Origin: Candidatus Auribacterota bacterium | Lineage (GTDB): Bacteria > Auribacterota > JAFGBW01 > JAFGJP01 | NCBI GenBank assembly: GCA_023144635.1 | Contig: JAGLFH010000032.1 | Location: forward strand, 1 to 57,023 | Direction: 5' to 3' | Length of the DNA: 57,023 nt | The notes under the pieces: generated by a model | Seen by the model: only the letters and a program-made list of their open reading frames with translations | Databases searched by the model: none | What the model was told of the DNA's origin: nothing | Shown here: one piece after another, positions 17,679 to 26,369 of the stretch | How the letters are laid out: each line of letters begins with the position of its first letter | How positions within the stretch are numbered: the stretch's first letter is position 1 | Translations under genes and position numbers: made by a program

Positions 17679-17885
17679 CTACATACATTTATTTTTCGTA
17701 CTTATTCGTCTATCCGTGTATTTCCGTGGTTAAACTTATTCTTTTTACCTGGTTCCCTGCTAATCCAGGGATGACGACGTTTTACTTTTTCTGTTTTTTA
17801 CCCTTCCTTGTTTTTTTGTGCATTTCTCTGTGTCCAATTTTACAAGTATCAGCGAAGCGTTCCTTTCATGCGTAGCATGAAATTA

Positions 17886-19349
17886 TTACTTGCGCCATGT
17901 AGATGGAAGAAAAAGGATTAAAATTGAATAAAGTTCCAGACGTCCTGCAAGCATTAAAAAAGATAATATCCATTTCCCCTGCATTGATATCCAGGAGTAG
18001 TTCTCTACAGCACCTACTTTTCCAAGTCCAGGACCAATGTTACCTAAACATGCTATTGATGCTGAAAAAGCAGTACCCAGATCGCAAACTTCAGTTATTG
18101 TCATGGCAATGGTCCCAAAACAAAAAAGGGAAACAAAAATAAAAAAATAAACCAGAACTCCTTCCAGAAGCTTATTTGAAATTGGGACTGAATCTATTTT
18201 TACAGGAAAGACTGCATTTGGAAATATTGTTTGTAATATATTTCTAAGTGCTATTTTTAAAGTTGTAAAAACACGTATTATTTTCATTCCACCACCAGTG
18301 GATCCGGAACAACCACCTATAAACATCAAAATTATAAGTGTAAACCTTAAAAATTGTGGCCATATATTGAAATTTGCTGTGGTGTATCCGGTTGTAGTAA
18401 GAATTGATACTACTTGAAATGCACTGTCTCTTATAGGAGATTGAGAAATATCAGAATTATTTATTGCAAGGACTGCAGAAAATATAATTACGCAAATGAT
18501 CACTATAAAAAAATATAAACGAAACTCAACACTCTTGAAATATAGATTAAGACGCCTTCCTTTCAATACCTGGTAGTGGAGTATAAAGTTTGCTCCTGCC
18601 ATAAACATAAAAACTATCACTACCCATTGTATGTATGGGCCATATGTTCCAATACTGGTTTGTTTTGTGGAGAATCCTCCTGTAGCCATAGTACCAAAAG
18701 TATGACATAAAGAATCAAATAAAGGCATTCCTCCTGCACATAGAAGTATGGTCTCTAGAAATGACAGCAAGAGATATACTGACCACAATATTTTAGCTGT
18801 TTCGATAACTCTTGGCTGGAGTCTTTCTGCCGTTGGTCCCGGAACTTCAGCTTTATACAGCTGAAAAGCACCTCTTCCAAAAGCAGGTAAAAGAGCAACA
18901 GAAAGAAGGATTATTCCCATGCCTCCAAGCCAGTGTGTTAGGCTTCTCCAAAAGAGTATACCACGAGGCAATATTTCTATATTTGTTACAATTGTGGCTC
19001 CGGTTGTTGTGTATCCGCTTACTGTTTCAAAAAAAGCATCTGTATATGAGAGCGTTGTTCCGCTTAAGTAAAAAGGAAGCGCACTGTAAGCAGATATGCA
19101 TATCCACGCTAGACCTACAACAGCAAGTCCATCTTTGGCATTAAGGTTATTAAGATCATCTCCGGTAACTTTAATTGTTGTGAGTGTTATCAAGGAGACT
19201 ATTACACCTATAAAAATTGTTACTATAAATGCATAAATTGACTGTGTATCAGAATCGTAATAAAAAGAACACAGAAGAGGTATTATCATAATTATACTAA
19301 TGATAAGAAGTATACGTGCAATAACATTTAAGACTAATTTTTTATGCAT
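17886..19349 (-). CDS. trkH: TrkH/KtrB family potassium uptake channel subunit
   Basis: A 487-residue membrane protein of TrkH length with four repeated membrane-pore-membrane units. The selectivity-filter loops are recognisable in order: SGYTTTGATI, ATGGFSTKQ, LTTTGYTTAN and ACLGNIGPGLG, each with its central glycine. It forms the K+ translocating subunit in the inner membrane. The regulatory subunit TrkA is encoded directly upstream on the same strand, 56 bases away, giving a complete Trk system. The C-terminus ends LFLPSTWRK, as in many TrkH proteins. Assignment is firm; whether the family branch is better called TrkH or KtrB is not decided by what I see, though the two-RCK partner favours TrkH. 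Confidence 0.93.
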   Translation of the reverse strand: MHKKLVLNVIARILLIISIIMIIPLLCSFYYDSDTQSIYAFIVTIFIGVIVSLITLTTIKVTGDDLNNLNAKDGLAVVGLAWICISAYSALPFYLSGTTLSYTDAFFETVSGYTTTGATIVTNIEILPRGILFWRSLTHWLGGMGIILLSVALLPAFGRGAFQLYKAEVPGPTAERLQPRVIETAKILWSVYLLLSFLETILLCAGGMPLFDSLCHTFGTMATGGFSTKQTSIGTYGPYIQWVVIVFMFMAGANFILHYQVLKGRRLNLYFKSVEFRLYFFIVIICVIIFSAVLAINNSDISQSPIRDSAFQVVSILTTTGYTTANFNIWPQFLRFTLIILMFIGGCSGSTGGGMKIIRVFTTLKIALRNILQTIFPNAVFPVKIDSVPISNKLLEGVLVYFFIFVSLFCFGTIAMTITEVCDLGTAFSASIACLGNIGPGLGKVGAVENYSWISMQGKWILSFLMLAGRLELYSILILFLPSTWRK

Positions 19350-19405
19350 GATTTGGTTTCAAGTATTAAAGTATAAGTCTTTTTTTAGTTTAAATGATCG
19401 TTAGA

Positions 19406-20764
19406 TCAAAAGAATTTTTTTTTGGTGAAAATCTTTTGAAGCTTTTGTACTGCTTCCTCGTGACAGAAAACAATAACAGGTTCTCCTGCTTGGATCTGTA
19501 CGTTACCGCCGACAAGTATTATTTCAGAATTTCTGGTTATAGCACCTACAATAGAATTTTTAGGAAAATTTATATCTCTGATCGGTGCATTTGTAATCGG
19601 TGAATCTTTTTCCGGGATCAGTTCAAGAACTTCTGTATGTGAGCCCATAAGTTTTGCAATATGTCTTGTTCCTGAACCTCTAAGAAGTCTTAATATCTGA
19701 TATGTTGCAAGAATGTGAGGATTTATTACTACATCTATTCCCATAGCGGAGATTATTTCAAGATAATCCGGCTGATGAGTTGTAATTATAGTAGTCTTTG
19801 TCCCCATTTTTTTTGCAAGCACTGCACTTATAAGATTTAAGTGATCACTTGTAGAAACAGCTATGAATGCATCACTCGCTTCTATACCGCATTCTTTAAG
19901 CATCTCAGTCTCAGAGCCTGAGCCATTGATAACTCTTATTGATTCTACTTCATTAGCAATTTTTTTAGCTAATTCCATATCTTCTTCGAGTACTATTACT
20001 TCTTTGATAAATTTGGAAAGTGATATTGCAAGGTGTTTACCTGTAGTAGTTGCTCCATAAATAATGACTTTTTTAGGCTTTTGCATATTTGGATTTACAA
20101 AATCAAGAAATTCATCATGAAAAGAAGATGTTAATAATACATATATCCTGTAACCATCAAGTATCTGTGTATCTCCTCTCGGAAAGATCAAAGTACCGTT
20201 ATTTCTCATTGCAACAATAAGAAAACGGCTAGAAAATTCTTTAAGCTTTTGATCATTAAGTTTTATGCCGCATAGCGGAGAATCTGGGGAAATATCGAAC
20301 GAACGAAGGAGTATATTGCCGTTTGCAAAATCCGCTACTTCACTTGAACCGGGAGTTTTTATTATTTTTACTATAGATTCAGATGTTATCTGCTCGGGAT
20401 TTATTATTTCATCAATATTAAAATGTGAGTGTCCGAATTCCTGAATAACCTTATTAAGTTCTTCACTTCTCACACGGGCTATTTTTTTCCCAGTTCCCAT
20501 TGCAGCTGCAAGAGAGCATACAACAAGATTGGTTTCATCAGATGGAGTTACTGCAATAACAAGGCCTGCTTCCTTTATCATTGCTTCCTTCAGTATATTA
20601 GGGTCACTGCCGCTTCCAATTATAACTTTTACATCAAGCTTTTCATGAGCCTTTAAAGCAACTTCCTTATCGATCTCCACAAGGTATACCTCATGGTTTT
20701 CGCCGGAAAGATGCTTAGCAAGATTTGCTCCGATTGTACCTGCACCTATTATTGTAATTTTCAT
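19406..20764 (-). CDS. trkA: Trk system potassium uptake protein TrkA
   Basis: The product, read from ATG 20764 (MKITIIGAGTIG), has 452 residues and two tandem RCK units. Each has an NAD-binding Rossmann half (ITIIGAGTIGANLAKHL near the N-terminus, VIIYGATTTGKHLAISL near residue 230) followed by a TrkA-C subdomain. TrkA forms a cytoplasmic gating ring under TrkH and responds to nucleotides. The frame remains open 26 codons upstream, but the added residues are hydrophobic and unlike any TrkA, so I chose the start that places the Rossmann glycine motif at residues 7-12. trkH follows 56 bases downstream. Confidence 0.93.
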   Translation of the reverse strand: MKITIIGAGTIGANLAKHLSGENHEVYLVEIDKEVALKAHEKLDVKVIIGSGSDPNILKEAMIKEAGLVIAVTPSDETNLVVCSLAAAMGTGKKIARVRSEELNKVIQEFGHSHFNIDEIINPEQITSESIVKIIKTPGSSEVADFANGNILLRSFDISPDSPLCGIKLNDQKLKEFSSRFLIVAMRNNGTLIFPRGDTQILDGYRIYVLLTSSFHDEFLDFVNPNMQKPKKVIIYGATTTGKHLAISLSKFIKEVIVLEEDMELAKKIANEVESIRVINGSGSETEMLKECGIEASDAFIAVSTSDHLNLISAVLAKKMGTKTTIITTHQPDYLEIISAMGIDVVINPHILATYQILRLLRGSGTRHIAKLMGSHTEVLELIPEKDSPITNAPIRDINFPKNSIVGAITRNSEIILVGGNVQIQAGEPVIVFCHEEAVQKLQKIFTKKKFF

Positions 20765-21047
20765 AATGTGGGAAATGTTATCAAAAATATTTAATAAGAA
20801 CAATAGTATTATTAACCTGTATATTTTATGCACAGTGTTCAAATGCGTCCGAAATCTTCACTCTCAGCGTAGTGTTCCATTAATTTTACACTCAAAACTC
20901 AACACTTAGCATTTGTTAATAAATTGTTTTATGTGTTTTTTCATAAAGTTTGCTGTCTGGACATAGATTTCAACTGATGATAAAATACGCTTTCTGACAA
21001 CTTAAGATTTTTAATAAGTATTTAATGAAACATACAAGGAACTTTAT

Positions 21048-22283
21048 ATGAATATTTACCTTATTATAATTATTACTGTTTTAATCGTAGAATATATACT
21101 TGATCTTTATGTTGAATGGATGAATGTAAAGAATGTTTCTTGTGAGCTTCCAGATGAGTTTAAAGAGTACTATGATGCTGCAAAATATAAAAGGTCTCAG
21201 GAGTACCTAAAGGAAAATACATTCTTTGGTCTCATAAAGGGAAGCATTTATACTATTATAACGGTTTTTTTTATTTTATTCGGTGGATTTAATTTTGTAG
21301 ATCTTACAGCAAGAAGTTTTAGTGATTCTACTGTTTTGACAGGCCTTATCTTTGCAGGAATACTTATTTTTCTCATTCAAATAATTTCTATTCCTTTTTC
21401 TGCATACCATACTTTTGTAATAGAAGAAAAATATGGTTTTAATAAAACGACAGTTTTAACTTTTATAACAGATATTTTAAAAAGTTGGATATTAACAGCG
21501 CTTATAGGCGGAGTAATGTTTTATGGGATAATATTATTTTTTATGAAAGCAGGTTCATTTGCATGGGTTTACTGCTGGTTCAGTATTACTTTGTTTCAGC
21601 TGTTTTTAATGTTTATAGCTCCTGTTGCAATAATGCCTCTTTTTAATAAATACATACCTCTTGAGAAAGGGGAATTAAATGAAGAGATCGAAAAATATGC
21701 GAGATCTCAGAAATTTAAGATGAAAGGCGTTTTTAAAATGGATGCATCCCGGCGTTCAACAAAATCAAATGCTTTTTTTACAGGTTTTGGAAGATTCCGC
21801 CGAATTGCATTGTTTGATACTTTGATCGAACGCCATACTGTCTCTGAATTGGTTTCTGTGCTTGCTCATGAAATAGGTCATTATAAGAAAAAACATATAA
21901 TAAAAAACCTGATCATTTCAATATTGACAAGCGGTTTTATGTTTTTTGTCCTTTCGTTTTTTATAAATAATGAAGGACTTTTTTCAGCTTTTAAAATGAA
22001 TAATATATCTGTTTATGCAAGCCTTATATTTTTTGGATTTCTTTTTTCTCCCATCAATTATCTGTTGTCTATTTTTACTAATATCCTTTCAAGAAAATAT
22101 GAATATGAAGCTGATGCTTTTGCCATAAATACATATAAAAAACCGGAAGATTTTATTAATGCATTAAAAAAATTAAGCGTTGCAAATCTTTCTAATTTGA
22201 CTCCTCATCCATTAAAAGTGTTTTTATCATATACTCATCCTCCTGTTTTAAAAAGAATAGATATGATCCGGAAAAGTATTTGA
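21048..22283 (+). CDS. M48 family (Ste24/CAAX prenyl protease type) membrane metalloprotease
   Basis: A 411-residue multi-pass membrane protein. The zinc motif HEIGHYKKKH lies near residue 280 and the third ligand comes in EYEADAFAIN near 350, the spacing of M48A enzymes. The preceding RSTKSNAFFTGFG segment is diagnostic of the Ste24 branch rather than HtpX. An N-terminal helix and several others flank the catalytic region, and a C-terminal SYTHPPVLKRI follows, also typical. Bacterial members probably take part in membrane-protein quality control. ATG 21048 follows AAGGAA. It stands alone; the 283-base gap upstream, shared with divergent trkA, shows no repeats or clear promoter. Confidence 0.92.
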   Translation: MNIYLIIIITVLIVEYILDLYVEWMNVKNVSCELPDEFKEYYDAAKYKRSQEYLKENTFFGLIKGSIYTIITVFFILFGGFNFVDLTARSFSDSTVLTGLIFAGILIFLIQIISIPFSAYHTFVIEEKYGFNKTTVLTFITDILKSWILTALIGGVMFYGIILFFMKAGSFAWVYCWFSITLFQLFLMFIAPVAIMPLFNKYIPLEKGELNEEIEKYARSQKFKMKGVFKMDASRRSTKSNAFFTGFGRFRRIALFDTLIERHTVSELVSVLAHEIGHYKKKHIIKNLIISILTSGFMFFVLSFFINNEGLFSAFKMNNISVYASLIFFGFLFSPINYLLSIFTNILSRKYEYEADAFAINTYKKPEDFINALKKLSVANLSNLTPHPLKVFLSYTHPPVLKRIDMIRKSI

Positions 22284-22401
22284 AACTATCTAAATAAACA
22301 GCATTAATTTGTGAAAATATTATTAATATGTTAAAATTTATTATGTTTTTACGGTTTTGTCTTTTTAAACTATATTGGCGTTTTTAGATTGTTAGTGTTT
22401 T

Positions 22402-24504
22402 ATGAAAATTAAAAAAAATAATTTATTTGTTGTTATCTTTATTGCAATATTGTCTATTTCTTTAAGTGTCTATTCTCAAGAGTCTCAAAATAAAAAAATA
22501 GCTGATGATGTTGCAAAAGGAATCCTTTCACTTAGAAATCCGCATACAGGTGTTCCTCCCAGCCATTGGGGACATCCCGGATATGAAGATCTTGTGTTTA
22601 CCTATGATATTGCAGTTATGAGTATGCTTCTTGAAGTTGCCGGTTATGAAAAGCAAGCAGAAGAAATTCTTGATTATCTGATTTTAAGATATAGAACTCC
22701 AAAAAAAGATATTATAAAAAAAATGGATACTAATTACTCTCTTGGTTTTTTAAAAATGTATAAACAACCCTATGGTAAGCCTGTAAAGAGTATTATAAAT
22801 GCTTTTGATATTAGTTCAAATGAGCCATATGGAAGAGGACAACTGGAATATTGGACAACACCAGGACCTGTGTCTTTTTTAATATTTGCGCTTTTACAAG
22901 TAAATAAAGAAAAATACAAGCAGGATGCAATTGAAATGGGGTATACACTTCTTGCTATGCAGGATAATGAAGGAGGGGTTAGGGATGGAGACAGGTTCCC
23001 TAATTATATTCACACAGAGCCGCATGTTGATGCTTGTGCAGCATTTGATATGCTTTATAGGGTAACTGGTGATAAAAAATGGCAAAAAGCTTCTGATAAA
23101 GGTTTTAAGTGGTTTAAAAAATATGTTTACCGTCCTGAAGATGAAATAATAGATCAGGGTTTTTGGGACGGAACAAGGAGCTTTATTTTTGCAACAGATG
23201 CTTATTCATGGACAATTGCAGGTCCTATTGGAGATAGATTATCTCTTAAAAATATTAAGAAAATAACAAATACGATGCTTTTAAGATGTCTTGTAAAAAT
23301 AACTGTTGATCTACCTGATGGAAAGAGAAGAGAAGTTATTCTTACGGATTTTACAAATCCACGCGATCCTTTTATTATTAAATGCAGGGACGGTTTTCAT
23401 CCTATGGGATCTATGGAATGGGTTGGAGGTGTTATACTTGCATTACAAAAAAATTCTGTTCGTTTCTGGGAAGCTGAATATGAAGACACTGCAAAATTTT
23501 ACAAAGCCATTGCAGAGATTTTGATCGAAAATTCAAAAAAATGTTTTTATTACCCTAAAAAACTTAAAGGCGGAGCTATAACCTTTTATGCAACAGGACA
23601 GGGAAAAGAAGTAGGTCATGCATGGGAAACACCTTATTATTATGTGAGATCATCAAAAAATAAGCCCATTGTAAAGGGGGGGAGCCTGGTTGGAGGATGG
23701 CCGGTTTTCCCTTACCTTGGATTTAATCCTTTTTCTCTTGAAGATAATTATTATGAGACCTATAAGAAAATTAAAATAAAGGATACTGATATTAAAAAAG
23801 CTGAAAAATATATTAATAAGGCTGTGCGGACAAAGACATATATAGAAAAAGTATCAACAGAGATACCTGATATTATAAAACAGGTAGTAGAGCCCGGAAA
23901 ATTTAATAATCATATATGGAAAGCTTTGGAAAAAGCTGCTAAGAAAAAAGAAAATGGAAATATAGAAGAGGCAAACAAATACTACTTTGAAACTATAAAA
24001 TGGAGCTATATGGTTACTAAGAATCCTGTCTGGATGCATCAGGCCAAGCGTGATAACTTTTTAAAGGAAAAAGAGGTAGGAGGAATTATATGGTATCCAT
24101 GGGGTATGACAATTCCAAAAAATGATCATGAACTGCATTACAGGATAATGCGTTATCCTATTTTAAATGAAATAGGTACAGCTTTATGGGGGCTTATTTA
24201 TTCTTTTTCTGCGTTGAAAGATAGTGAGAAGGCAAAAGAAAATATTAGAAAAGTAATAAAAGATGTTTCATTACATCAGATACCTGATGTTGAATATAAT
24301 CCTGAAACGAAGAAAATGGATATTATAAAAGGTTATTGGAATCTTCTAACATCAATAGAAGAAATGCCGGTAGCGAGCGATACAGATATGCGTATGAAAA
24401 ATAGCTATCAGGAAGTCCTTGATGAGATGGGTCTAAAAAGCGCAAGTCCTAAAGTAATGCTTATGAAAAATATATCTGAGGAAGATCAAAAAAAAGAAGA
24501 ATAA
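22402..24504 (+). CDS. Secreted (alpha/alpha)-toroid protein, function unknown
   Basis: A 700-residue exported protein: residues 1-25 form a signal peptide (LFVVIFIAILSISLSVYS, then Q). The body shows repeated paired helices ending in aromatic and acidic loops, such as YEDLVFTYDIAVMSMLLEVAG, ALLQVNKEKYKQDAIEMGYTL and HVDACAAFDMLYRVTG. That pattern resembles six-hairpin glycosidase-like (alpha/alpha) toroids acting on polysaccharides. I do not recognise a specific family or catalytic residues. The last 200 residues are helical with charged repeats. Two small secreted carbohydrate-binding-like proteins are encoded convergently just downstream, which fits a glycan-related role. Fold call moderate, function unknown. 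Confidence 0.6.
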   Translation: MKIKKNNLFVVIFIAILSISLSVYSQESQNKKIADDVAKGILSLRNPHTGVPPSHWGHPGYEDLVFTYDIAVMSMLLEVAGYEKQAEEILDYLILRYRTPKKDIIKKMDTNYSLGFLKMYKQPYGKPVKSIINAFDISSNEPYGRGQLEYWTTPGPVSFLIFALLQVNKEKYKQDAIEMGYTLLAMQDNEGGVRDGDRFPNYIHTEPHVDACAAFDMLYRVTGDKKWQKASDKGFKWFKKYVYRPEDEIIDQGFWDGTRSFIFATDAYSWTIAGPIGDRLSLKNIKKITNTMLLRCLVKITVDLPDGKRREVILTDFTNPRDPFIIKCRDGFHPMGSMEWVGGVILALQKNSVRFWEAEYEDTAKFYKAIAEILIENSKKCFYYPKKLKGGAITFYATGQGKEVGHAWETPYYYVRSSKNKPIVKGGSLVGGWPVFPYLGFNPFSLEDNYYETYKKIKIKDTDIKKAEKYINKAVRTKTYIEKVSTEIPDIIKQVVEPGKFNNHIWKALEKAAKKKENGNIEEANKYYFETIKWSYMVTKNPVWMHQAKRDNFLKEKEVGGIIWYPWGMTIPKNDHELHYRIMRYPILNEIGTALWGLIYSFSALKDSEKAKENIRKVIKDVSLHQIPDVEYNPETKKMDIIKGYWNLLTSIEEMPVASDTDMRMKNSYQEVLDEMGLKSASPKVMLMKNISEEDQKKEE

Positions 24505-24523
24505 AGATTATTCATCAAATAAA

Positions 24524-24636
24524 TGCAGTTGTAAGTTATAAGCTATAAGATGTAGGAAAAAACCTAAAATCCAGAACTTTCTTTTTTGTTTCCTTTTACA
24601 CGCTCCTATCGAAGATCCGCCATCTTGTTGGGAGGA
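24524..24636 (-). repeat. Repeat fragments R6 and R4 (inverted)
   Basis: The convergent gap 24505-24731 contains an inverted R6 block (24524-24586; complement of the ACATCTTATAGCTTATGACT text seen at 26330, 28645 and 35722). It also has an inverted R4 block (24613-24636), whose complement GTCCTCCCAACAAGATGGCG recurs at 28866 and 45687 and, slightly altered, at 37024. Confidence 0.8.
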
Positions 24637-24731
24637 CACACTTTTTCGTGGCTAAATCTATAATCATCTACCGAAGGCACCTTGAACCAGTTAACTTATA
24701 ACTAGTTAACCAATTAACGTTGAAATGAATG

Positions 24732-25355
24732 TTATTCATAGTAAATTTCATCTAAATATATAACTGCACCTCGAGGATTATAGGATTTATTAAAAACACA
24801 GCAAAAACCTCCGATAATTCTTGATAATTTTTTATCCTCAAGATCTATTTCATATTTTGTCCATTCATTGGTTATTTCAATACTAGGCAGACATACAAAA
24901 GTAGTGTCTCCATATTCGCCCTGGATGCCGCCTACCTGAAAAGTAACGACTTCTCCGCCTTTTTCTCCCCGGGCATGGAATACTAATTTTTTTGCTCCGG
25001 TAAGATCGAATCCCGTATCAGGCATTACTCCCCAGTTGTTAGGAGGTTCCAGCCAGTAAACACCTGCCCAGTTGTTTTCTATTTGTTTTGCATCAGATAT
25101 ATCGTAAGAAAGTTTTATACAGCTTTTCCCGCTGTAAGGCTGTTTTTTACAATACCCTGCTATTCTTAAAGTATTAACATCTCCCATGCGTCCTGATGGA
25201 TGAAAATTTGTTTTATTATGAGCGCCAAAAGAAGAGTAAAGATAAAAGGGAAAATGGTTTTTAGGTTTTTGGGGCAATATATATGACGCTGCTAAAACAG
25301 ATATCAATAATAAAAGAAAAACTATTGATAGAATTAGTGATTTTGTCTTTTTCAT
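24732..25355 (-). CDS. Secreted carbohydrate-binding-like beta-sandwich protein (paralogue 1)
   Basis: Read from ATG 25355, preceded by AAAGGG, the protein has 207 residues; a GTG two codons earlier would shift the start into the ribosome site. An N-terminal hydrophobic helix (LILSIVFLLLLISVLAASYI) acts as a signal or anchor. The rest is a single beta-rich domain with DLTGAKKLVFHARGEKGGE, NEWTKYEIDL and the terminal IYLDEIYYE. Galactose-binding-like (CBM11/30-type) modules show this pattern. The neighbouring gene encodes a clear paralogue with the same order of motifs, so the pair arose by tandem duplication. Binding of a polysaccharide outside the cell is inferred; no catalytic module is attached. 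Confidence 0.7.
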   Translation of the reverse strand: MKKTKSLILSIVFLLLLISVLAASYILPQKPKNHFPFYLYSSFGAHNKTNFHPSGRMGDVNTLRIAGYCKKQPYSGKSCIKLSYDISDAKQIENNWAGVYWLEPPNNWGVMPDTGFDLTGAKKLVFHARGEKGGEVVTFQVGGIQGEYGDTTFVCLPSIEITNEWTKYEIDLEDKKLSRIIGGFCCVFNKSYNPRGAVIYLDEIYYE

Positions 25356-25364
25356 ACTCACCCT

Positions 25365-25973
25365 TTATTTTATTATAACATTATCCAGATAAAAAATCAT
25401 AGGAGATGATGTGTTTTTATATTTTTCAGCGATCCATCCGAAACCTAAGCTTATATGGCTAAGATCTTCACCTTTTAAAAAAAAAGTATATTTTTTCCAT
25501 TCTTTTGTAAGTCTTACTGGGCCAAAAATAAGTTCTCCAGAATCTGAAAAGACACCGTAAGAACCTCCCATCTTAAAAATAAGTTCTTCTCCTCCTGTCT
25601 CTCCGCGCGCCCATAATGAGAGCTCTTTTGCTTTTGAAAGATCAAGTGCGGCGTTTATGTTGCCTGTGTTTTGTGCAGGATGAGTCCAGCAGATGCCGCT
25701 CCAGTTAAGAAGGCTTGGCTTTTTTGTGTCATAAGTAAATTTTAAACAATGTCTTCCGCTTTTAGGTGAATCTGTACATCCGGAGTTAAAACTTATGTTA
25801 TTATGATCTCCTACCCAGAGAGTAGGTATGAAATAAGCAATGTAATCAACAGCAAATTTTTCTTTGTATATTGTAACAGGGAAATCCGGAGTTATTTCCT
25901 TTGCATAAAGAGAAATGCTGAAAGTGAAAAAAAATAGTAAAAAAAATAACTTTTTTCTACAAAAACCATTCAT
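25365..25973 (-). CDS. Secreted carbohydrate-binding-like beta-sandwich protein (paralogue 2)
   Basis: A 202-residue protein with a signal peptide (KLFFLLFFFTFSISLYA, cut before KEIT). The mature part matches the downstream paralogue motif by motif: HCLKFTYDTK, a Trp-rich NWSGICWTHP strand, DLSKAKELSLWARGETGGEE, KEWKKYTFFLKGE and a closing FYLDNVIIK. This is the layout of a free-standing galactose-binding-like or CBM-like domain. Only nine bases separate its stop from the ATG of paralogue 1, so both come from one transcript. The retained Trp and Arg residues in the same strands suggest both bind similar glycans. Specific family not recognised. Confidence 0.7.
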   Translation of the reverse strand: MNGFCRKKLFFLLFFFTFSISLYAKEITPDFPVTIYKEKFAVDYIAYFIPTLWVGDHNNISFNSGCTDSPKSGRHCLKFTYDTKKPSLLNWSGICWTHPAQNTGNINAALDLSKAKELSLWARGETGGEELIFKMGGSYGVFSDSGELIFGPVRLTKEWKKYTFFLKGEDLSHISLGFGWIAEKYKNTSSPMIFYLDNVIIK

Positions 25974-26369
25974 GAAGTTTACCTGTTTGTTATTTTGTCC
26001 TTAACTGAAGATCAATAAGAATATTTTACTTATAGAAAAGTATAAATATTATACAATATTTTTTGTTATTTGTCAAAGATATGAGTTGAGAAAAAACGTA
26101 ATCACGAAAACACGAAAATAAAATAAAAGCACGAAAAAAAGGGTTTAGCAGCCACCCGCCTTCGCCTAGACAAGAAGGCTACGGCGAGGCAGGCAGATAC
26201 ACACGTAGTCATGAACCACGTAGTGTTCATGATGAACCGTAAATTTATAAAGTAAGTAGGGGCGGGCCTTGTGTCCGCCCGCGTAAATTTAAAAAGTAAA
26301 AAGAAAGTTTTGACTTTTAGGCTTTTTTCTACATCTTATAGCTTATGACTTACAGCTGCTTTTAAAGTA
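25974..26369. other. Intergenic region with composite repeat A
   Basis: This 396-base gap lies upstream of the two carbohydrate-binding-like genes and downstream of the acyl-CoA synthetase gene, all on the minus strand. The first 100 bases next to paralogue 2 are AT-rich (a run near 26045) and could contain its promoter. The rest, 26098 to 26360, is composite repeat A. No coding sequence is seen. Confidence 0.7.
26098..26360 (+). repeat. Composite repeat A, copy 2
   Basis: Order: R3 (26098-26140), the 49-base R2 identical to the other copies (26152-26200), an inserted block R9 (26207-26254) with the palindromic ends TCATGAAC and GTTCATGA, the R1 hairpin (26259-26281) and a full R6 (about 26297-26360). 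R9 is absent from copy 1 and copy 4, so blocks can be gained or lost independently. Confidence 0.9.

Larger units (their letters stand above)
17516..17885. other. Convergent intergenic region with palindromes and repeat hairpin
   Basis: These 370 bases lie between the convergent PilZ-receiver and trkH genes and contain no real gene. They hold a perfect 20-base palindrome (17545-17564), the R1 hairpin (17595-17617), a second perfect 20-base palindrome (17659-17678) and a smaller one, TCATGC-GTA-GCATGA (17868-17882) next to the trkH stop. Between them are fragments that resemble the other repeats (TATCCGTGTATTTCCGTGGTTAA). None has the U-tract of an intrinsic terminator. Confidence 0.75.
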
